A stretch of DNA of 64,000 bases from Lentibacillus jeotgali (GCF_000224785.1 NZ_AGAV01000018.1:124001-188000), one strand, 5' to 3'; positions 27,369 to 36,595 are shown, counted from the first letter of the stretch. Notes: generated by a model from the letters alone, not told the origin. Made by a program: numbers and translations.

Positions 27369-29363
27369 ATGGTTCGAGTTGGAGTGGATGTTGGCGGTAC
27401 ATTTACTGATCTGGTATTAGTTGATGAAATAACGAATAAAATTAATGTACACAAGGTTCCGAGTACAACGCACGACCAATCTGTTGGTGTTATTAAAGGA
27501 GTAAAAGAACTCTGTGCAATAAGCGATGTGGACGTTGAGGATATTGATTATGTTCTGCACGGTACAACCGTTGCAACGAATATTACCATTGAAGGAAATG
27601 GTGCGAAGGTAGGTATGCTGACAACGCGAAATTATCGGGATATTCTTCATATTGCCCGTCATAAAAAGGTGGAGAATTTCTCGATTCAGCAAAGCCTTCC
27701 CTGGCAGGATAACCCTCTGGTGAAGCGACGGCACCGTCTCCCTATTACGGAAAAACTTCAAGCACCTGATGGGCGTATCCGCACCCCGATGGAGGAAGAG
27801 GAAGTGCGGGATGCTGTTAAAAAATTGAAAGCAGAAGATGTGGATGTCATTATTGTTGGCTTTCTTTTTTCGTTTCTTAATGATGTCCATGAAAAACGGG
27901 CAAAAGAAATTGTTAAGGACATCTGGCCGGAAATAACTTGTTTTACATCCAGTGAAGTTGCGCCCCGTATACGTGAGTATGAACGTTTCAGTACGACCGC
28001 CATGAACGCTTTTGTTGCGCCTAAAGTAAATCAGTATATTGATAACCTGGTTTCATCACTTGAAGAAGCTAACGTAAAAGGAAAGCTGCAGATCATGCAG
28101 TCTTCCGGCGGGATGGCGTCGTCCCAGAAGGCCACCATGACGCCGATGAATCTATTGAAATCAGGACCTGCCGGGGGAGTACTGGCATCTTCATGGTGGG
28201 GAGAATTAAATGGAATAGAAAATGTTATCAGTGTTGATATCGGAGGCACCTCTGCTGATATTTCAATCATTCCGGACAAAACGCCTAGAGTGGTAAATCC
28301 AAGAGATGCCGAGATTAATAGTTATCCAGTGGTTACGCCGATGCTGGAGGTAGATACGATTGGTGCTGGAGGCGGTTCGATTGCCTATGTCGATGCCGGT
28401 GGCGCATTTCGAGTTGGACCAAGGAGTGCTGGATCGACACCGGGACCTGCGTGTTACGGACAGGGGGGAGAAGATCCTTGTGTAACGGACGCTAATGTTG
28501 TTTTGGGAAAATTGGACCCGGAGCAGTTTTTGGGCGGGGATATTCCGCTTCATCCGGAAAAAAGTACTGAAGCTATACAAAAAATAGCTGACGAATTAAA
28601 CATGACTGTTGAAGAAGCAGCGTTTGGCGTTTTAAGAATTATTAATAACAATATGGCGCTATCAATTCGGGAAAATTCAGTCCGCAAAGGAATCGACCCG
28701 AGAGATTTTGCATTATTGGCTGCAGGTGGAGCGGGACCGCTTCATTCCATTGATTTGGCAGAAACGATTGGTTCTGAGACTGTCATGGTTCCGAACTACC
28801 CCGGGATCACCGCTTCGGCTGGTTTATTAATCAGCGACCTGAAATACCATTTTAATGCTTCCTATATTGAGAGATTGGAAACGATTTCGGGTGACCTTGT
28901 CGCTAATTTGGGGCAGCAGTTGCAGGAATTAGAGGATCAAGCAGGGGACCAGCTAATTCGGGATGGCATCAGTCAAGGTGACATTGCGTATGAACGGGTT
29001 GCTGAATGCCGCTATATGGGACAGGGCTTTGAGCTGCGAGTGCCTATTCCGGAGGGTCCTTTAACGAAACAAAGCATAGAAGCGGTTGTTTCAGGTTTCC
29101 ATCAGGCGCACGAGCAGGAATATGGTCATCATTTCCCTGAAAATACGGTGGAACTCATTTCGCTGGATATTGTTGCGACCGGGAAAACCCCATCTTTTAA
29201 CCTGCCTCAATTAGAAGAAGGAGCGAGAACCAACCCGAAAGAAGCGCTTATGTATGAACGGCAAACCTATTTTGAAGTTGACGGGGAAATTAAAAGTTTA
29301 TCCACTCCTCGTTACCAGCGGGAAAAATTATTGGCAAATGATCGTATTACAGGTCCGGCCTGA
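27369..29363 (+). CDS. hyuA: Second HyuA subunit, C-terminally truncated by an IS3 insertion
   Basis: 664 residues remain. The ATPase motifs are intact: GVDVGGTFTDLVLVD, HGTTVATNITIEGNGAKVG, DTIGAGGGSIAYVDAGGAFRVG and RKGIDPRDFALLAAGGAGPLHSIDLA. The frame stops at a TGA (29361-29363) formed by the IS junction, just after RITGPA. In the intact paralog (6569) the matching GPAVVEQLDST region is followed by about 25 more residues. Removing the IS restores a frame into 30739-30863, giving 705 residues. The truncated protein might fold, but it lacks its C-terminal strand region. It probably acted with HyuB2 as ATP-dependent N-methylhydantoinase. Confidence 0.85.
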   Translation: MVRVGVDVGGTFTDLVLVDEITNKINVHKVPSTTHDQSVGVIKGVKELCAISDVDVEDIDYVLHGTTVATNITIEGNGAKVGMLTTRNYRDILHIARHKKVENFSIQQSLPWQDNPLVKRRHRLPITEKLQAPDGRIRTPMEEEEVRDAVKKLKAEDVDVIIVGFLFSFLNDVHEKRAKEIVKDIWPEITCFTSSEVAPRIREYERFSTTAMNAFVAPKVNQYIDNLVSSLEEANVKGKLQIMQSSGGMASSQKATMTPMNLLKSGPAGGVLASSWWGELNGIENVISVDIGGTSADISIIPDKTPRVVNPRDAEINSYPVVTPMLEVDTIGAGGGSIAYVDAGGAFRVGPRSAGSTPGPACYGQGGEDPCVTDANVVLGKLDPEQFLGGDIPLHPEKSTEAIQKIADELNMTVEEAAFGVLRIINNNMALSIRENSVRKGIDPRDFALLAAGGAGPLHSIDLAETIGSETVMVPNYPGITASAGLLISDLKYHFNASYIERLETISGDLVANLGQQLQELEDQAGDQLIRDGISQGDIAYERVAECRYMGQGFELRVPIPEGPLTKQSIEAVVSGFHQAHEQEYGHHFPENTVELISLDIVATGKTPSFNLPQLEEGARTNPKEALMYERQTYFEVDGEIKSLSTPRYQREKLLANDRITGPA

Positions 29364-29436
29364 TGTTAGCCTAATAATTGGACACAGAAAACAGAGATTT
29401 TTATACTGAAACTATTAATTCTTAGGAGTGTCCAAG

Positions 29437-29727
29437 ATGAGCGGGAAACGATACGATAAAGAGTTTAAAATGTATGCTGTAAAGATGGTGACGGAAGATG
29501 GCAGAAAGGTGGCAGAAGTAGCACGAGAACTGGATATAGTCCATCAAACATTGCATAAATGGGTGGCTAAATATGAAGAAGAACAAGAAGATGCCTTTGT
29601 AGGGAGCGGGAACCTTCCTGCCAAAGATAAAGTAGAGTATGAAAAGGATAAGCGTATTCGTGACTTGGAAGAGGAGAATGCCATACTAAAAAAGGCTATG
29701 GGCATCTTCGCAAAAAGCCGGAAGTAA
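29437..29727 (+). CDS. IS3-family transposase OrfA
   Basis: 96 residues from ATG 29437 (TTAGGAG 8 nt upstream). An N-terminal HTH (RYDKEFKMYAVKMV...VAEVARELDIVHQTLHKWV) is followed by a leucine-zipper-like helix (RIRDLEEENAILKKAMGIF), as is normal for IS3 OrfA proteins. A slippery sequence near its end allows synthesis of an OrfAB fusion. Confidence 0.92.
   Translation: MSGKRYDKEFKMYAVKMVTEDGRKVAEVARELDIVHQTLHKWVAKYEEEQEDAFVGSGNLPAKDKVEYEKDKRIRDLEEENAILKKAMGIFAKSRK
29688..29694 (+). promoter_or_regulatory. Programmed -1 frameshift site
   Basis: A AAA AAG in the orfA frame (CTA-AAA-AAG) is the classical slippery heptamer of IS3 elements. A -1 slip moves ribosomes into the orfB frame, where HLRKKPEVIYDFIEKHRHEF continues without a stop into OrfB. 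Confidence 0.75.
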
Positions 29728-29765
29728 TTTATGACTTCATCGAAAAACACCGACACGAATTCCGT

Positions 29766-30629
29766 GTGGCGAAGATGTGCGAGGTATTAGGTGTTTGGAA
29801 AAGTGGCTATTACGATTGGAGGGTTCGATCCAAGAGTAACCAGGAAAAGCGAAAAGAAAAGCTCACAGCACAGGTGAAGCGAGTATATATAGAGTCCTAT
29901 AGAAGATACGGCAGCCCAAAAATCACAGAAATATTAAAACAGGAAGGCTGGGACGTATCACAAAAGACTGTGACCCGTATTATGAAGGAGAATGGCTTAC
30001 GTTCGAAAACAGTGAAGAAATATAAAGCAACGACAAATTCAAAGCATTCTTATCCTGTTTATCCTAATTTATTGAATCAGAATTTCCACGTAGACCACCC
30101 AGGAGAAGTTTGGGTTAGTGATATCACTTATGTATGGACCAATGAAGGGTGGTTGTATTTAGCCACTGTCATGGATTTATTTTCAAGAAGAATCATCGGT
30201 TGGGAAATGAGCAGGCGAATGACAAAGGCTTTAACGATGACAGCTTTACAAAGAGCGATTCGTCAACAGGAACCACAGGAGGGACTGATTCATCATTCTG
30301 ACCGTGGCAGTCAATATGCAGCCCATGACTACCAGGCCATTCTACGAAACTATAAGATCACGACAAGTATGAGCAGAAAAGGCAACTGTTATGACAATGC
30401 TTCTATCGAATCTTTTCATAGTGTCATGAAGAAAGAGCTTATATTTCATCAAAGATATCAGACACGTGCACAAGCAAAGCAAAGTATATTTGCCTACATC
30501 ATGACTTTCTATAATTATAAACGTGTTCATTCGTCTATAGGATATTTGTCACCGATAGCTTATGAGAAAAAGTATGCGCAACGAATGGCTGGAACGAACG
30601 GAGTGGAATTTCTGTTACCTAAAAAGTAA
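29766..30629 (+). CDS. IS3-family transposase OrfB (DDE integrase domain)
   Basis: 287 residues counted from an internal ATG. The frame is open upstream to the slippery site, so the active protein is probably the OrfAB fusion. A HTH_21 segment (SYRRYGSPKITEIL) is followed by the rve integrase domain, with catalytic Asp in WVSDITYVW, Asp in HHSDRGSQY and Glu in YDNASIESFHS. Nothing suggests inactivation. Confidence 0.92.
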   Translation: MAKMCEVLGVWKSGYYDWRVRSKSNQEKRKEKLTAQVKRVYIESYRRYGSPKITEILKQEGWDVSQKTVTRIMKENGLRSKTVKKYKATTNSKHSYPVYPNLLNQNFHVDHPGEVWVSDITYVWTNEGWLYLATVMDLFSRRIIGWEMSRRMTKALTMTALQRAIRQQEPQEGLIHHSDRGSQYAAHDYQAILRNYKITTSMSRKGNCYDNASIESFHSVMKKELIFHQRYQTRAQAKQSIFAYIMTFYNYKRVHSSIGYLSPIAYEKKYAQRMAGTNGVEFLLPKK

Positions 30630-30738
30630 TGATGGGGAGAATTTGTTTCTCTGCAGCGAAGGCTACAGGAGCAGCCTGATAAATACTTAACAAGAATTCC
30701 AAATTTTAAGTGTCCAATTTCTTGACATAGGTCCACCT

Positions 30739-30863
30739 CTATCATTCAGCGTGACTCAACAACGATTGTTCCACCACACTGGGAGGTGGCCGTTTCATCG
30801 CACGGTATCTTAGTTGCGGGACTAAATGAAAGAAGGACCAGCACATCTCAAACCTGTGGATAA
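30739..30863 (+). pseudogene. Detached 3' end of hyuA2
   Basis: Downstream of the IS the hyuA frame resumes: after a codon split across the junction it reads IIQRDSTTIVPPHWEVAV and continues to TAA at 30861-30863. This matches the family C-terminus (compare GPAVVEQLDSTIVI in the first HyuA). It has no start signal of its own, so about 41 residues are lost from the protein. Confidence 0.85.
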
Positions 30864-30889
30864 ATATGTAACAGAGGCGGTGACGAGTG

Positions 30890-32659
30890 ATGAGTAAAAA
30901 AATTGATCCTGTAACCATGCAAGTGATTGGAGGCGCACTGGATACGATTGCTAAAGAAATGTCCCACGTTATGCAGCGAATGGCCTACTCCTCTTTAATC
31001 CGGGAATCTGAGGATTTGGGTGCCGGGGTATTCAGCAAATTTGGTGAAACACTTGCAGAGTCAGATTCAACCCCTATGCAACTGGGATGTCTCCCCGGCT
31101 ATATTGAGGGTTTTCAGGAAATAATCGGGGACAATCAACATCCGGAAGATATTATTTGGAACAATGATCCATATGCCGGCGCCTCACATTCGCCTGATAT
31201 ATCCCTTAGTCAGCCTATTTTCTACGAAGGGGAATTAATTGGTTATGCCGGAACGACAGCACATCACCTGGACATTGGCGGCGCACAGCCAGGTTTAATC
31301 GTGGATGCCCCTGATGTCTATGCGGAAGGGCTTGTATTAAATGGTGTCAAGTTGTATGACAAAGGGCAGCCGAATGAAACGCTGTTCGAGATCATTCGGC
31401 AGAAAGTACGGACTTCATCCCAGGTAATTGGTGACCTGAAAGCACAAGTAGCTGCCTGCAGACTGGGTGCAAAAAGGTATGTTGAACTTCTTGATAAGTA
31501 TGGAAAAGATACGGTGCTTGCAGCTGGCGAAGAATTGATGAATTACTCTGAGCGCATGATGCGCCGGGAAATTGCCAAGATTCCTGATGGTGAATATGAG
31601 GCAGAATCGTGGCTTGATGATGATGGTATCAACCTGGATGAAAAATTGAGGGTTCATGTGAATGTCATTAAAAAAGGCAGTGAACTGGAGATAGACCTCT
31701 CCAAATCTGCTGACCAGGTAGCTTCGGCTTTTAATGCCGCCTATTCGGGCGCTCTATGTGTAGGTGTGTATAGTGTGGTGCGTTCCATTTTTCTTGACAC
31801 TTATACACATGAAGAATTTGTTCCGGCCAATCATGGGGTGTTCCGCCCTGTTAAAGTCACAGCAAGGAAGGGAAGCATCTTTAATCCGATTCGTCCTGCA
31901 GCTACCTTTAGCCGGGCAAATCAAGTAAATACTGCCGCTGATTTGATTATCAAGGCATTAACTCCGGTCATCCCCGAAAGGACCTGTGCAGGGAGTGCCG
32001 CCAATATCCAGTTCGCATCGTATTCCGGTCTAGATGAGGGTCATAATTACTGGGTATACATTGAAGTCAATGAAGGTTCATATGGCGGTCGACCGGAAAA
32101 GGATGGCATGGATGCGATGGACTTCAGTTCATGGAATACACGAAACAACCCGATTGAAGATCTTGATATGCACACCCCGATGATTTGCGAGCAGTATGAA
32201 CTAAGAGAAGATACCGGTGGTGCAGGTAAAACGCGGGGCGGCCTTGGAGTTATTCGCCGGAACCGTTTCCTGACAGATGGCTTAATGTCCATGGAAGGGG
32301 ATAAACATACAGTGAAGCCTTGGGGATACCATGGCGGTCTGTCTGGTACGGAAGCAGCGTTAATTAAAAATTCGGATACAAACCCGGAAGAGCTCTCTTC
32401 AAAATTAAACGGCGAACGTTTTAACGCCGGGGAATCAGTGAAAATTATGGTCCCGTCATCCGGTGGCTATGGTGATCCATTGGAACGCCAGGCAAGTCAA
32501 GTTTATGAGGATGTACTGGATGAAATCATTTCTGTGGAAACAGCGCTGAATGACTATGGGGTTGTTATTGAAAATGGGAAATTAAATATGGAACAAACAG
32601 AAGAAAGACGAAAAGAAATTCGCCAGCGACGGGGAAAGCTGTCGTTATTTACCCAGTGA
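30890..32659 (+). CDS. hyuB: Second HyuB subunit
   Basis: 589 residues from ATG 30890, with GAGGCGGTGA upstream. HyuB motifs are IWNNDPYAGASHSPDI, TTAHHLDIGGAQPG, EGSYGGRPEKDGMDAMDFSSWN and the glycine-rich C-terminal GGAGKTRGGLGV. It lies 26 nt after the original hyuA2 stop and is intact. The IS upstream may be polar on its expression. With the next gene an N-carbamoylsarcosine-amidase-like protein, the pair is best read as ATP-hydrolysing N-methylhydantoinase, though this is inference. Confidence 0.9.
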   Translation: MSKKIDPVTMQVIGGALDTIAKEMSHVMQRMAYSSLIRESEDLGAGVFSKFGETLAESDSTPMQLGCLPGYIEGFQEIIGDNQHPEDIIWNNDPYAGASHSPDISLSQPIFYEGELIGYAGTTAHHLDIGGAQPGLIVDAPDVYAEGLVLNGVKLYDKGQPNETLFEIIRQKVRTSSQVIGDLKAQVAACRLGAKRYVELLDKYGKDTVLAAGEELMNYSERMMRREIAKIPDGEYEAESWLDDDGINLDEKLRVHVNVIKKGSELEIDLSKSADQVASAFNAAYSGALCVGVYSVVRSIFLDTYTHEEFVPANHGVFRPVKVTARKGSIFNPIRPAATFSRANQVNTAADLIIKALTPVIPERTCAGSAANIQFASYSGLDEGHNYWVYIEVNEGSYGGRPEKDGMDAMDFSSWNTRNNPIEDLDMHTPMICEQYELREDTGGAGKTRGGLGVIRRNRFLTDGLMSMEGDKHTVKPWGYHGGLSGTEAALIKNSDTNPEELSSKLNGERFNAGESVKIMVPSSGGYGDPLERQASQVYEDVLDEIISVETALNDYGVVIENGKLNMEQTEERRKEIRQRRGKLSLFTQ

Positions 32660-32734
32660 AGAAGATGGAAGGCTTTAACGATATGTGCAAGTGTATCACA
32701 AATATAAAATTATATCTTTGAAAGGGTGGAGGAA

Positions 32735-33451
32735 ATGTCAGAGGAAATTTTTGATCTGGAATTATTGCAAAAAATGTTTAAGAGAGCAAGGGAAATTCAT
32801 ACAGAGCGTGGGTTTCAAAAAAGAGTCGGCTATGGGAAAAAACCAGGTATCATAACCGTCGATCTTGCAAATGCGTGGACCAGACCAGGGCATGCTTTCA
32901 CCTGTGAAAACATGGAAGAGGTCATCCCGAATGTACGTCGTGTGCTGGATGCAGCGCGGGAAAAGAATGTACCGATTTTCCACAGTACAACCGGGTATAA
33001 TCCGAATGGCTATCAGGATATTGGACGATGGGCAGATAAAATTCCATTGGACGAATTAAAGCTTGGAGAAGATTGGTTAGACATTGATGAAAGGTTGAAT
33101 CCTCAGAAGGAAGAAATAGTATTCGTCAAAAAGACGGCCAGCTGCTTTAACGGGACGCCACTGCAGTACTGGCTCACAACCCATGGTGTAGACACACTCA
33201 TTGTAGTCGGTGCTACAGCATGTGCCTGCGTACGCCACACATGCATGGACTCAACTGAACTTGGATTCCGTACCATTGTCCCTGAAGGAACGATCGCTGA
33301 CCGCGTTCCTGGTGCAGTCGAATGGAACCTGTTTGATATAGATGCAAAATTTGGGGACGTCGATCCGTTGGACAAAGTCATTAAGTATCTAAATGGCATC
33401 GAAACCATCCACTCAGGAAATGAGGATGTGAAAGAAGGGTCAGTGCGATAA
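32735..33451 (+). CDS. Isochorismatase-fold hydrolase, N-carbamoylsarcosine amidase-like
   Basis: 238 residues. The cysteine-hydrolase triad is visible: Asp in GIITVDLANAW (about residue 43), Lys in FVKKTASCF (about 132) and Cys in ATACACVRHTCMD (about 165). The N-terminal extension and the overall layout resemble N-carbamoylsarcosine amidohydrolase, which releases sarcosine, CO2 and ammonia. It follows hyuB2 by 75 nt. ATG 32735 is preferred over GTG 32726. Sarcosine oxidase is encoded 1.6 kb away. Other amides remain possible because the superfamily is broad. Confidence 0.82.
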   Translation: MSEEIFDLELLQKMFKRAREIHTERGFQKRVGYGKKPGIITVDLANAWTRPGHAFTCENMEEVIPNVRRVLDAAREKNVPIFHSTTGYNPNGYQDIGRWADKIPLDELKLGEDWLDIDERLNPQKEEIVFVKKTASCFNGTPLQYWLTTHGVDTLIVVGATACACVRHTCMDSTELGFRTIVPEGTIADRVPGAVEWNLFDIDAKFGDVDPLDKVIKYLNGIETIHSGNEDVKEGSVR

Positions 33452-33499
33452 TCATTTCGTCGTTTTAATGAGTCAGCTGTTGATAATTTATTAAAATGG

Positions 33500-33538
33500 A
33501 ATGGCAAATGTCCTAAATAAAAGGCATTTGCCATTTTA
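33500..33538 (+). terminator. Intrinsic terminator of the hyuAB2 operon
   Basis: AATGGCAAATG (33500-33510) pairs with CATTTGCCATT (33525-33535), with inner CCT/AGG pairs and a short T stretch. It closes the operon before the convergent M20 gene. Confidence 0.8.
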
Positions 33539-33647
33539 CTTCAGTAATGGACTATACCGGCGGACGTTTGACAGTTACGGCGCTTTTTTTGGTCGCCGTC
33601 GTCAACGGTGGGATAGGAATTTGAGAGTTTGAGGAGATTGAGCAATT

Positions 33648-33779
33648 CGCGCGAGGACCTGCAGATTTCGCGCGACGCTCACGGGATATCGCGCGGCATC
33701 CTCGGTATTTCGCGCGAAGATGGCATGAAATCGCGCAACGTCCGCAAGAAATCGCGCGATACTTCTCGGATTTCGCGCG
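33648..33779. repeat. Array 1: seven self-complementary CGCGCG units at 21-bp pitch
   Basis: Cores start at 33648, 33669, 33690, 33711, 33732 (CGCGCA), 33753 and 33774, so all six gaps are exactly 21 bp. The extended core is close to TTTCGCGCGAAA or ATCGCGCGAT. The 10-13 bp between cores is not conserved. It lies between convergent genes, downstream of a terminator. Both strands show open frames with a 7-residue period (Ser-Arg or Ala-Arg), a by-product of the 21-bp pitch. Confidence 0.9.
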
Positions 33780-33860
33780 ATGTGCACCCGTTTATAATGT
33801 TGATTTTCGGCAGTTGCCGAAAATCGTCATATTGAAAATATTCTTCGGTCTTTGATTATG

Positions 33861-34994
33861 TTATATTGCATACGCAAGAATTAATTTTTTATAAAAATCA
33901 ATGGAACGCAAGTAAGCATCCACATCAACGTATTCATTTGGCTGATGTGCCAGTTTCTCATTTCCGGGACCGTATATAAGTGTGGGGACGGCACTATCGG
34001 GATTTAAAACTGCACCGTCTGTATAATAGGGAACCCCGCACACTGAATCTGTGTCATCCTCTTTAACACTCAAAGCCTTCGTAATAATCGGACTTGATTG
34101 GTCTGTCAGAATCGACGGACGGTTCAATAATTCATTCATCTCGAACGTTGGGGCGTCTTCTCTGGAAAACAAATCATTTAATTTCTCTTTCAGTTCAGCA
34201 AATAATTGCTCGTGGGACTGGGGAGCCACGGTTCTGATATCAATATTCAGCGTACAACGGTCAGGGATCACATTTGTTTGAACGCCGCCTTCCATTCTAT
34301 TGGCCGAAATGCTGCTTTCACCCAGGGGCGACTTGGAAATCTTCCAGTCTAGTTTTAACGATTCAACAATTTGAATAACTCGGCCCATCCATTCAATCGC
34401 ATTGATTCCTTGGTCCGGCATTGATCCGTGGGCTGTTTTTCCAATGGTTACAACTTCAACCCATAAAGCACCTTTATGTCCTACACCGACTTTTTCATTT
34501 GTCGGCTCACCAATCACTAAAGCCTCGACATCAGACAAGTCGTCATCTTGTAAATACCGCCTTGCACCACAGCTGTCCACTTCTTCACCGGCAGTTGCTA
34601 GGAAAACAATATCCTTTGATAATTCTCTTTTTTCCTGAAAAAGCGATTCAATTGCTAGAAACATAGCCGCGAGACCGCTTTTCATATCTGAAGCACCGCG
34701 CCCGTACAGCTTTTTCCCAACCAGTTCGCCGGAAAACGGTGAATAATCCCATGGCTGCTCTCCGGCTAAAACGGTATCCATATGACCGCAGAAAATTAAT
34801 TTGCCTTTTCCTTCACCTTTTAAGGAAATTTCAAAATTGCTCCTGTTTGCGTCAATATCTGTAATTTTATAGGGTAAACTTGTTTCTTCGCATCTTTCGG
34901 CAAGCTTTTTTGTCACATTGTTTTCGTTTCCCGGCGGGTTGGTACTGTCAATTCGAATCAGGTCTTGCAGGAATTGAACTGCTTCGTGTTCCAT
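33861..34994 (-). CDS. M20-family peptidase/deacylase, ArgE/DapE-like
   Basis: 377 residues. Metal ligands appear in order: FCGHMDTVLAG, GRGASDMKSGLAAM, ATAGEEVDS, VIGEPTNE and the C-terminal LAHQPNEYV histidine. The dimerisation domain lies in the middle. Members hydrolyse N-acyl amino acids or small peptides. AGGAGGTT precedes the ATG. It is 81 nt downstream of the sarcosine oxidase gene on the same strand, so probably co-transcribed. It may release an amino acid from an N-acyl or carbamoyl derivative in this pathway. The precise substrate is unknown. Confidence 0.85.
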   Translation of the reverse strand: MEHEAVQFLQDLIRIDSTNPPGNENNVTKKLAERCEETSLPYKITDIDANRSNFEISLKGEGKGKLIFCGHMDTVLAGEQPWDYSPFSGELVGKKLYGRGASDMKSGLAAMFLAIESLFQEKRELSKDIVFLATAGEEVDSCGARRYLQDDDLSDVEALVIGEPTNEKVGVGHKGALWVEVVTIGKTAHGSMPDQGINAIEWMGRVIQIVESLKLDWKISKSPLGESSISANRMEGGVQTNVIPDRCTLNIDIRTVAPQSHEQLFAELKEKLNDLFSREDAPTFEMNELLNRPSILTDQSSPIITKALSVKEDDTDSVCGVPYYTDGAVLNPDSAVPTLIYGPGNEKLAHQPNEYVDVDAYLRSIDFYKKLILAYAI

Positions 34995-35075
34995 CAGGCT
35001 AACCTCCTGTTAAAACATTCAGACAGGAAAAGGTCTTGTTGCCTCCTTCTGTCCGTTTACATTCCAGTAAGTTAT

Positions 35076-36248
35076 TTAGTTTTGCACCGTTTTTGATGCT
35101 TGTGGCTGTATGCTCGGACGTGTTGCTGAAAAGAGGGAAATGTCATGATTTGTTGTGCTGCTGGTCGCTAATTGGCTTAATATTTCTCCGACAGCACTTG
35201 AGTATTTATAGCCGTGACCGGAAAATCCGGCAGCAATCGCAACATTGGCATGTTCCGGATGCACGTCAATAATGAAGTTTTCATCTGGTGTATTGGTAAA
35301 CATACACGTTTTGCCTACATTTAATTTACCTGCCGCCTGTGGCATAAACGTTTCCAGGAATTTACGAATATCACCTTCGTCTTTCGGAAAAATGCCAAAT
35401 TCGCGATTCATATATTCGGGGTCTATTTCCTCACCGGCATCGTAACGTCCAATCTTTAATCCTGTTCCATCAATGCTTGGAAACCCGTAATATACGCCTG
35501 TTGGCAAGTCTACGAAAAAGCCGGGAAATTCATCAGACTGATATAGGGATTCCTCTGCATCAAACCAGCCGATTGTTTGCCGGCTTGGCTGCAACGCCAA
35601 ATTAAGGTTGAGCTCGGATAACAGTTTTTTGTTCCAGGCTCCGGCACTGACAATTAGTTTATCGGCGGTAAATGTTCCTTCTTTCGTCTGGACAGTAACG
35701 TCATTTTCAGCGACTGCAAGGTCGTCAACAGGGGTGTTCGTCAGTAGTTCAGCGCCATATTGCAATGCCAATTTACGGAATGTACGGATACAATTCCCGC
35801 TGAATAGAACACCTGCCTCTGGTTCATAGCATCCGAAGTGTTCATCAGGAGCATTTATTCCAGGCCAGCGTTTATTGATTTCCTCACCATTATCAAGTGT
35901 ATCAATAGGCAATGAATATTCCTTTCCGCCTGCGATTGCTTGGTTGACAAAATCTGAATTTCTTGGACCAAATGTTACCACACCTGTGTTTCGGAATATA
36001 GACTCAGTTGTTTCTTGCTGTAGTTCATCCCATAGTTCCTGAGCCCTTATGGCAAGCGGGACGTACTCGTATCCTTCACCGCATGCATGGCGAATGAGCC
36101 GTGTGTCACCGCTGTGACTTCCGTTTGAATGCGGCGGATCAAATGCATCGATGAGCAATGGTTTTGTTCCTTCCTTGGCCAGGTAATATCCGGCGGCCAT
36201 CCCCATTGAACCAGCTCCAACAATAATCACGTCATAGTGTGAATTCAT
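35076..36248 (-). CDS. soxA: Monomeric sarcosine oxidase (FAD-dependent N-methyl amino acid oxidase)
   Basis: 390 residues, the same length as Bacillus monomeric sarcosine oxidase. The FAD Rossmann motif YDVIIVGAGSMGMAAGYYLA is at the N-terminus. The covalent-flavin cysteine lies in GKTCMFTNTPDENFIID at about residue 315, followed by the conserved AGFSGHGYKYSSAVGE. The reaction converts sarcosine to glycine, formaldehyde and H2O2. It is divergent from the DUF1989 gene, and purU, which handles formyl-THF, lies nearby. N-methyltryptophan oxidase is a close relative, but context favours sarcosine. Confidence 0.88.
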   Translation of the reverse strand: MNSHYDVIIVGAGSMGMAAGYYLAKEGTKPLLIDAFDPPHSNGSHSGDTRLIRHACGEGYEYVPLAIRAQELWDELQQETTESIFRNTGVVTFGPRNSDFVNQAIAGGKEYSLPIDTLDNGEEINKRWPGINAPDEHFGCYEPEAGVLFSGNCIRTFRKLALQYGAELLTNTPVDDLAVAENDVTVQTKEGTFTADKLIVSAGAWNKKLLSELNLNLALQPSRQTIGWFDAEESLYQSDEFPGFFVDLPTGVYYGFPSIDGTGLKIGRYDAGEEIDPEYMNREFGIFPKDEGDIRKFLETFMPQAAGKLNVGKTCMFTNTPDENFIIDVHPEHANVAIAAGFSGHGYKYSSAVGEILSQLATSSTTNHDISLFSATRPSIQPQASKTVQN

Positions 36249-36595
36249 GAGATTCTTCTCCTTTACGGATTATTTAGATGATGAATTAACACATTTAATT
36301 AAAGCGTATTCATGGATTTCGGGTTTAAAGCCTGATTTCTGTTCCCGTGTGTTCTACTTCTTAATAAATATGATAGCGTTAATCGGGTATCAGGTAAAAT
36401 GACTAATAATGATGAATTCCATCTCAATAAATGATATTTGGTCACCGCAGACTTCGGTAACAGTGATGGATGACATCATTTCTAATCATTATACGTGAAG
36501 GCATTTAGGTCTTATAATGAATTCAAATTAGGGCAATTCAGTATAGGGGAAGACTGAAAAAAAGAATTTTACATTTAGAGAGGGGAGTGTAGGAT
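36249..36595. promoter_or_regulatory. soxA/DUF1989 divergent control region
   Basis: 347 bp without a gene. Two dyads are visible: GTCACCG-N7-CGGTAAC with one mismatch (36441-36461) and perfect TGATG-N5-CATCA (36464-36478). They lie side by side and could bind a regulator of both transcripts. The AATCATTATACGTGAA near 36483 resembles AATCATTATACATGAA near 27161, upstream of hyuA2, hinting at a common signal. Confidence 0.4.

Larger units (their letters stand above)
29362..30735 (+). mobile_element. IS3-family insertion sequence inside hyuA2
   Basis: About 1374 bp with orfA and orfB in the IS3 arrangement. The imperfect terminal repeats share AATTGGACAC, at 29376-29385 and inverted at 30710-30719. 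Both flanks carry CCT (29359-29361 and 30736-30738), read as a 3-bp target duplication, and removing one copy plus the element restores the hyuA frame. Exact ends are uncertain by a base or two because IS3 ends usually read TG...CA. Intact transposase frames and full ends suggest a recent, possibly active copy. Confidence 0.85.

Noticed and set aside
27369-29363. HyuA2 as a complete 664-aa protein
   Set aside because: The stop is created by the IS junction, and the missing C-terminal residues are present on the other side of the element.
33602-33835. Open frames with a seven-residue Ser-Arg/Ala-Arg period on both strands
   Set aside because: They arise from the 21-bp pitch of array 1. Similar frames appear at arrays 2 and 3, but 20-bp gaps in arrays 2 and 4 break the frame, and no ribosome binding sites precede them.
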